Shown here piece after piece: positions 58,283-64,000 of a stretch of 64,000 bases of DNA. The stretch is taken from contig OY294068.1 of assembly GCA_958510875.1 (NCBI GenBank), positions 19,138,297 through 19,202,296 on the forward strand, given 5' to 3'. Below the pieces are notes generated by a model. It was given only the letters and a program-made list of their open reading frames with translations, had not been told where the DNA came from and did not search any database. A program made the position numbers and the translations under genes. Numbering within the stretch: the stretch's first letter is position 1; every line of letters begins with the position of its first letter. The DNA comes from Endomychus coccineus. Lineage: Eukaryota; Arthropoda; Insecta; Coleoptera; Endomychidae.

Positions 58283-58453
58283 TCAATCAGTTTCATCCCT
58301 TTTAATTGAAGAATTGAAATGATTACCATGCATTAACATCACGCCGTGACTTTCCTTGCTGTTATGTTGTTCAGTCATGAGTATGTTCATTTCAACTAGG
58401 ATTATCGAAAATTGTTTCAAAGGGGATCGGTTATCGACCATTTTGGCGGCCAT
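58283..58453 (-). CDS. Candidate small ORF or first exon, uncharacterised
   Basis: A 56-codon open frame from an ATG in good context (aaacATGGCC): MAAKMVDNRSPLKQFSIILV, then EMNILMTEQHNSKESHGVM, to TGA at 58283-58285. It is too short to stand out statistically. The GC-rich start (atggccgccaaaatgg) in AT-rich surroundings is what makes it worth listing. No family recognised. It abuts the hAT-like element at 58497. Confidence 0.22.
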   Translation of the reverse strand: MAAKMVDNRSPLKQFSIILVEMNILMTEQHNSKESHGVMLMHGNHFNSSIKRDETD

Positions 58454-58496
58454 GTTTGAATGATTTGTTCATTACAGAGCTGGTAAGTATGATGAG

Positions 58497-59559
58497 TAGT
58501 GGCGGTTTTACTGTAGATGCAATTGTGCAGTGCACTTCCTTAAAAATTAATTTATAATGCTAAAACTTAACATACTAAAATTATTGTTATTGAAGCTGCC
58601 ACTTACAACTTGCATTCCTCCAACCCAAAATACATAGGTAACTAAGTAATAGCCCCGGTACATCTGTAGCTAGTTCAATTTTCGAATAGCACCAGGAGTG
58701 ATCAAGGTAATCATGCGTTGGGAAGAGACTACTCAGATACATGAAACAAAAGATACGTATACGTACATTGTGAGATTCACGTGCATTGTTCCAATGCACT
58801 GGCTCAGGTCAGTCGTTCAGCGCTCACACGTTATTTATATTCAACCTTGGCGGGGATAAGGTAATCGCAATATTTTAAAGAAAACACAAAATATTTCCAA
58901 ACTCGTGTGAAAATAATTGCTTTTTGGACAAAGTTAGAGTGAAAAGTGAATTGACGGTTAAGTAAAGCAAGGAACATTTTCGTTAAGCAGCAAGTTGCTC
59001 AGCAATTTATTAATTATTTATAGATCGAAACCTCACAGGGCTGTTTCAGAGAAACTGTTTTCTTATTAAAACTAATTGGTACCATACCGATGGCAAATTG
59101 GCAAAGTGTTTGAAGTGAATGTTGTTTTTTAACGCTTAAAAGAGTTATAAGCCTTTCTGAGAAATACAATGCTGCAGAACAGACTAAATTCACTTTGCAT
59201 GATGAGTATAGAGAAAACACTAATTGCAGCGTTTCCAGATTTGAATAATTGTGTAATTGAAGTTCTCGCGAATTCCAAAAATAGACGAATGGATTTTCGA
59301 TATAAATAAGCTTGAATATATCTAGGGATTCTAGGGTAAGTTTACTTTTAATCTTAAAATTTGAATGTTATTTAAGATTTCAGTCAATCGCATGAAAAAA
59401 GGGGATATTTGGCCAATGAAATATATTTATTTAGGCGAATATTTTTGCTCTTCGAATTTCCCACTCATCATTTTATGGCGTTTGACTTTGAAAAATGCAA
59501 AAGTTTCGACTGCTGCGCATTTTTATAGTTATGTGCACCTCCATACCCAGCCGCCACTG
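58497..59559. mobile_element. Probable hAT-derived non-autonomous element, 1.06 kb
   Basis: The left end tagtggcggttttactg (58497) and the right end cagccgccactg (ending 59559) share an inverted CAGTGGCGG with the first base mutated on the left. A gtgcac box lies about 30-40 bases inside each end. The flanks atgatgag (58489-58496) and atgaaaag (59560-59567) match at six of eight positions, as an aged TSD would. No transposase motif inside. Confidence 0.55.
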
Positions 59560-59567
59560 ATGAAAAG

Positions 59568-60035
59568 CTTGAGAAATTCCACACGACTAAAAGCGTTTTG
59601 TCCTACTTGTCATGTGGAGTTCCTGAATTAGTTTCCTCTCTAACAGATATTAACTATGACTTGAATTTACACGAGCAAATGTGACATATTTGATTAATTT
59701 CCAGTCCTAATATCTTGGATCATCCAAACATCTTGATCTCATCTTGTTATTTCTCTAAGATTCTATAATGGTGCAATATTAAATATATAAAATTTTTTGG
59801 GTGTCTCTGAGAATGAAAACTCTTCTTTTGTTGAATACCCGCTCTATAATGATTTCAGCACACTTTATAATGTTTTCTGTGGGTACTACGTTGGCAGGTT
59901 CCCCAAGGTTCAGATTAAGATCTTCCGCTTGTTTCCCTGGTCATATATGCTGAAGCTTGACTCTCTCATTTGTGATGATGAATTCGAGTCACAGCAATCA
60001 GATCATTCAGAAGAGAACGCATTTCAACTCTACTA
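59568..60035. other. No confident gene
   Basis: The 79-codon frame at 59797-60036 leads into the RT motif at 60045 but is not itself recognisable as RT. Confidence 0.3.
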
Positions 60036-60037
60036 AG

Positions 60038-60112
60038 AAGCTTTCGGTATACCCGAAGGCACTATTCTGGGACCAATTCCTTCTGTAACTCATATCAACC
60101 ATCTATTGTTCT
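60038..60112 (+). pseudogene. LINE RT motif fragment
   Basis: FGIPEGTILGPIPSVTHINH is a worn copy of the RT motif GIPQGTILGP(I)LFVIYIND. Only about 25 codons remain. It is in the opposite orientation to, and independent of, the equivalent motif in the adjacent minus-strand fragment. Confidence 0.65.
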
Positions 60113-60831
60113 TCGACCAAAACTTGTAGTTTTATTGACAAAAAAGGCTATACATGTGGTTGTCTTCAAATTCAGAGATAGTTTGTTGATACCAAGTCAG
60201 TGTTTAACTCTTGTTATTCCGCGAATGGTTTTAATGTTCACTTTATTCCAGCCAAAGTCTTCCAATACCAGAACAGTGTCATCAGCGTATGTATACAAAT
60301 AATTTTTCTATGTTAGTTGCTAACAGGAAGTTAATGTAGATTAGGAAAAGCAGGGAACCTGAAACCATACCTTGGGTACACCCATTCATACAATAATTGG
60401 ATCACTCGGAATATTTCTGATTTTTATCATCTGTTTTCAAGGTAGCTTTTGAAAACCTTCAAAGCTGTACCCATGACACCATAACGGTCAAGAACGCCTA
60501 GGAATTTGTCATGAGGTTCAATGTCAAAACCATTTGCTGAATCAAGAAGAATTGCAATACACTTTCTATTCCTGTCTAAACTTACCTTAATGTTGTTTAT
60601 GAGACTGGACACAGTATCACCAGTGCTGGTTGCTTCTCCAAACCCATATTGTTGTATGTTAACAATGTTATTTTTGGTAAGGTAACTACTCAACCTTTAT
60701 TTGAAACTTTTTTCAAAAATTAATAATAGAACTTTTTGGCCTATAGTTTGAAATTTCGTTGGAATCACCTGTTTTGTATATTGTGCTTACAACTGATGTC
60801 CTAAAACCTTTATACCACATATACACGCTCC
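60113..60831 (-). pseudogene. CR1/Jockey-type LINE RT core, inverted segment
   Basis: The minus strand from 60831 reads VVSTIYKTGDSNEISNYRPK, then YGFGEATSTGDTVSSLINNI and IAILLDSANGFDIEPHDKFL (first Asp altered in context: LDSANGFD). It continues GVMGTALKVFKSYLENR, then QGMVSGSLLFLIYIN, then TYADDTVLVLEDFGW with catalytic YADD near 60283, then LGINKLSLNLKTTTCIAF. The order is complete from fingers to palm, but stops and one frameshift are present. It is the inverted 5' portion of the element whose 3' portion follows at 60832. Confidence 0.88.
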
Positions 60832-61425
60832 ATTCTTGAGTTCGAGGGACCAGTTTGGAGTATCGACTGGTCAAAGTCTTTGGAGTCTGTTTAACGCTAT
60901 GCTACTCCTGTTACATTTGGCGTCCACAGGCCGTGTTACGAAGAAAGGCTTAGCATTCTGAATGCAACAACATTTATGGTACGTCGACTTCGAGGAGATC
61001 TGATCGTGACCTATCGTATTTCAAATGGTTCATTCTAGTACAATTTGAATCACCTATTCCATCTTAACCAGGATCAACGTTTGAGAGGTCACGTTTGGGT
61101 ACTTAAAAAGGAACACTTCAAATCGAAGTCACGTCAGAGCTTCTTTGCTAACAAATTTTTTTCTGAGTGGAAATCGTTGCGCTAATTCAAAAATCTACCC
61201 GAAGTTCCTGTTTTTCCCTCCAGTGGATATGGGCTCGTTTCTGTTACACAAAAGCTAATTGTTAATTTTCATTGTGATTTGATTTATTGACAAGAAATTG
61301 TTTCTATGTGTATTACTTCACAACTTTGGACACTGTGTTTTTAGTAATCAAGCCTAAATGGGCATTCTACCTCGGCTTATTATCAATATTTAATAATAAT
61401 AATAACAATAATATTAATAATATTT
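60832..61425 (+). pseudogene. CR1/Jockey-type LINE RT C-terminus and 3' UTR, sense segment
   Basis: The plus strand reads ILEFEGPVWSIDWSKSLESV, then YEERLSILNATTFMVRRLRG, then DLIVTYRISNGSF, then RLRGHVWVLKKEHFKSKSRQ and SFFANKFFSEWKSLR. This is the typical RT C-terminal region 'RRLRGDLI.TYKI ... RGH ... FF..R....WNSL'. A short 3' UTR ends in an (aat)n stretch (61383-61425). One or two stops. The segment begins where the protein of the inverted segment leaves off. Confidence 0.87.
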
Positions 61426-61429
61426 AAAC

Positions 61430-61960
61430 AAGTACATTTTGTTTTCTAATCTAGCCTAATCTGATTATGGATACCAGGTAGCTGAAAGGTTCTTAGTATT
61501 TTTATAGTATTTTTAGTGGATAACTGTCATTATTTCATGCTTATTAATATGTAATATTGATATTTGTATTTGAAATGAAGTGGTGAATAAATGCATGACT
61601 ATATCCTTTGACGTACCTCTGCAATTACCTATTTGTTTGTTCCATTTATGTCTAATTCAGTATTCAATGTTTGAACACATGACTAGTTCCTCAAATTTTC
61701 ACCGTATTCCTGAATATTATGATTAAATAGCATCATAAAAATAACCTGTCAATTAAAATGATGAAGCTGATATTTGATAATAGTACGATATTAAGATGTA
61801 ACAAGATCATGACGTGACATACGAAGCATGAATTTGTATTCAAAATATGCAAAACCCTGACCTTGGAAAGTTCTGCCGCGCATTCATTGACGGAATGGCA
61901 GTAATACGAACTGAATTAGTCAAAAAAAATTATTGCTCACAATGTGGAACCTGAACATAA
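61430..61960 (-). other. No coding feature; presumed intron of the exon at 61968-62066
   Basis: AT-rich. No next exon was recognised on the minus strand. Confidence 0.3.
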
Positions 61961-61967
61961 AACTTAC

Positions 61968-62066
61968 CCTGGTTCTTCCAAGTAACAGAGCGTCCATTTC
62001 ACCTTCTGGATGTGGGTTTATAACAGTTGAAATCACAGGCTTAATATCAGGAACAACATCTGCCAT
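61968..62066 (-). CDS. Candidate first coding exon of a host gene (uncharacterised)
   Basis: The minus strand ATG at 62066-62064 opens 33 codons starting MADVVPDIKPVISTV and ending EGEMDALLLGRTR. The last codon is immediately followed by a consensus donor, AGG|GTAAGT (61967-61962), in phase 0. Codon use is balanced and unlike the surrounding AT-rich noise. The leader aaaagccATGG is a reasonable start context. I do not recognise the protein and could not find exon 2 in the remaining window; it would lie below 61962 and might be far away. The reading rests on the ATG, the clean frame and the donor. Confidence 0.6.
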
Positions 62067-62069
62067 GGC

Positions 62070-62690
62070 TTTTTGACACACTTTGAGTTATTTGTAAGTT
62101 TCCAGTAAATTTTATGAAAATAATTCAATAATTGTTGCTTGGTTTTATTTTAATAATGCGAGCATCGAATTGTTCTTAAATTTCCGTTTTTTTTTTGGCT
62201 TTTCAATATAATTCGGTCGTATGTAGATTGGCACTTTGATATTTGCACTGAGATGGTACGAAATCATGCATTGGAATATATATTGTGCATTAACTTTAGC
62301 ACTAAATACGTGCTTTTTTCTCAGACAAAAATTTATTGTGGCCCCACATAATATGTATAACATTCACTAAATAAATATTGATATGAAACATTTATTGACT
62401 AGTTGAGCACATCTAAACAATTATGGTAAATATTTAACATTCAAATTCTAGTACATTCACCTATTCTAGGATATATAAAAATGGCCCCATATATAAATTT
62501 ATCAAAAATACGGTAATACTCTCCTGTGCTTATATATTCATATTAAAATCGAAACGTCTGGTTCTAAAAATATCTGATATGTTTATTTTAATTCGTTTAG
62601 GTCGGTTATTTTATATAGTTTGAATTTATTTGAGTATTTTATGCTGTTTTTATTAATTTCCATTTCAGTTTATTTAGTTTTTGAATTAGC
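62070..62690. other. AT-rich, possible 5' UTR or upstream region
   Basis: No coding signal. By position it could be leader or promoter-distal sequence of the minus-strand exon. Confidence 0.3.
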
Positions 62691-62694
62691 AGCA

Positions 62695-62850
62695 CCACAA
62701 CGTCGTTGGTCAGTTTAGGAGATAGAGTTTAGTACATGTGTTCGCTCAAAAGCTTAAGAGCAAGTGTTTACAATGGCTGATGTTTTCAGGTTGTCAGTAG
62801 ACTGTTTTCAGTCGAACTAGCGCCTCTAGCGCTCTGAAGCCGTATCTCGT
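62695..62850. promoter_or_regulatory. GC-richer block with initiator-like and insulator-like motifs
   Basis: gttggtcagttt (62708-62719) resembles an arthropod initiator (TCAGT). tagcgcctctagcgctctg (about 62819-62837) resembles the CCCTC-type core bound by CTCF and is nearly palindromic. The block lies 0.65-0.8 kb upstream of the candidate host exon on the minus strand. Motif likeness only. Confidence 0.25.
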
Positions 62851-63400
62851 TAGGATATTGATTTTCTTGCTAGAGATTTTATTATTATTTTTGCGCCGAA
62901 AAACTTTAACGCACATTAAATGTAATAATATTGGATGAAGTTTGTGTATCATCAAAAATATTCATGATCCATTACTACGTATTTATGCTTCTTTCATTGG
63001 GTCATTAATTTTTATATTAAATTTGGAATCATAAATTCAAGATTATAAAATTCCCCAGTAAACAACCATATATGTACTATATATAATTCAAGTTAATCAA
63101 GATTTTATGTGATTTCATAGACGAGGACATCAAACTATATCGTCACAACAAATCGATGTTAATGTTCATGGTGATTCCTGTTAATACTGGATTAACATGA
63201 TTTTCCTTGGTCTTCTTAATATTTGAAATTGCATTATTGTATTTTCTCTGTGAACACCGTACCAAAACTATTTAATATTTTGATACTTACAGCTGAATAC
63301 TATCGTAAGATTTGAATATCCTCTATTACAGAGACCTCTATGAGCTAAATGCTCAATCCCCATAAATGTAGTATGGTTCGGTCAATAAGGTGGCGCTTTC
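62851..63400. other. No feature recognised
   Basis: AT-rich, nothing supported. Confidence 0.35.
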
Positions 63401-63404
63401 TATC

Positions 63405-64000
63405 ATAAACGAAAGCACTATAAATAAGAAATAGTCACCCTTATCCATTAAAAATACCGTTAAAGTACCGAGGACAATGCTGCTACAAAGAGTGAACTAA
63501 ATTAGACAACAAAATGTGTCTGTTTAAATACTATTTGAAATTAATAAGGGATTACCCTCAGCTGGAGATAATACTGAATTTGTTAAATTGCTTTTTCGCT
63601 TATACATTTCCATCCCTTCTAAATCACCGAGATATTTGTCATTATTGTGTCTCAAGAGTGATGAACTTTTTTAAGACCAGTCATTTTTAACATTAATTGT
63701 TCCACATGTAATATAGCAAAACGATTAATTGGGGAATTTAGCAGCATTCAAGCCGCACCAAGTTTGCCTGTAAAAAATTCTTTGAAACTAATTGCAAAGT
63801 TGAAAGATTTCAAACTAGAACCTGGTGATATTCTCGTTCAATTGGATGCTGTTTCACTATTTACAAATAGACCAATCCCAGAGTCGATAAACATTCTGAA
63901 GAACGGACTTTCAAATATTGATATCCCCGATACAAACTGCATAGAATACGTGATTCTCACGTCTTTATGTATGAGGCAAAATTTTCATTTTAATCAAGCT
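63405..64000 (+). pseudogene. Penelope-like element 5' part, runs off the window
   Basis: The non-coding 63405-63690 matches 53240-53550. From about 63692 the frame is open to the window edge: CNIAKRLIGEFSSIQAAPSL, then KLKDFKLEPGDILVQLDAVS, then LFTNRPIPESINILK and DTNCIEYVILTSLCMRQNFH. LDAVSLFTN is the PLE RT motif A (usually FDVVSLFTN). About 100 codons without a stop make it the best-preserved PLE coding piece here. It holds the unoccupied mariner site seen occupied at 53556. Confidence 0.85.

Noticed and set aside
62773..62820. ATG in acaatggctgatgttttcag on the plus strand, resembling the start of the minus-strand exon (MADV)
   Set aside because: The frame stops after about 15 codons; the likeness is four residues and probably coincidental.

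Overview
The window looks like non-coding, transposon-dense chromosomal DNA of an arthropod, most likely an insect. It is strongly AT-rich and has no bacterial gene organisation and no long intact ORF. It carries decayed copies of typical insect mobile elements: Penelope-like elements (PLEs), I/R1-type and CR1/Jockey-type LINEs, hAT elements, a mariner, and several foldback or long-inverted-repeat elements. I cannot name the species.

Host genes are almost absent. The best candidate is a 99-nt first coding exon on the minus strand (61968-62066): 33 codons from an ATG, ending exactly at a GTAAGT splice donor. If it is real, much of the window to its left may be intron. Weaker candidates are a membrane-protein-like terminal exon at 35021-35261 (+) and a 56-codon ORF at 58283-58453 (-).

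Layout: 0.6-1.9 kb I/R1-type LINE 3' half; 2.6-3.35 kb modular foldback; 5-14 kb small PLE pieces and several diverged direct repeats; 14.6-19.3 kb PLE terminal pieces and two 5'-truncated LINEs, one ending in a double palindrome; 19.3-22.1 kb minus-strand PLE in two blocks; 22.8-23.2 kb LINE RNase H; 24.2-25.8 kb hAT with perfect 8-bp target-site duplication (TSD); 26.3-26.9 kb short terminal-inverted-repeat (TIR) element with perfect 8-bp TSD; 28.4-29.2 kb AT-rich tandem repeat; 31.0-31.2 kb CCG microrepeat; 32.76 kb tiny palindrome with 8-bp TSD; 35.6-37.2 kb two PLE copies head to head; 37.7-38.6 kb second hAT; 39.7-44.2 kb PLE pieces, a LINE C-terminus and a TGACAG cluster; 44.8-45.7 kb about 310-bp AT-rich tandem array; 47.3-48.0 kb foldback; 49.1-49.7 kb LINE RNase H; 49.9-52.0 kb element with about 700-bp inverted arms and a decayed protein in its core; 53.2-54.9 kb PLE split by a mariner; 56.8 kb PLE terminal repeat; 58.5-59.6 kb probable hAT derivative; 60.0-61.4 kb LINE with a twin-priming inversion; 61.97-62.07 kb host exon; 63.4-64.0 kb a further PLE copy running off the edge.

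The genes do not form a pathway. The content is a record of nested insertions, several dated relative to each other by TSDs or empty-site copies. The items most likely to be new are the long-inverted-repeat element at 49.9-52.0 kb and the double palindrome at 18.9-19.3 kb.
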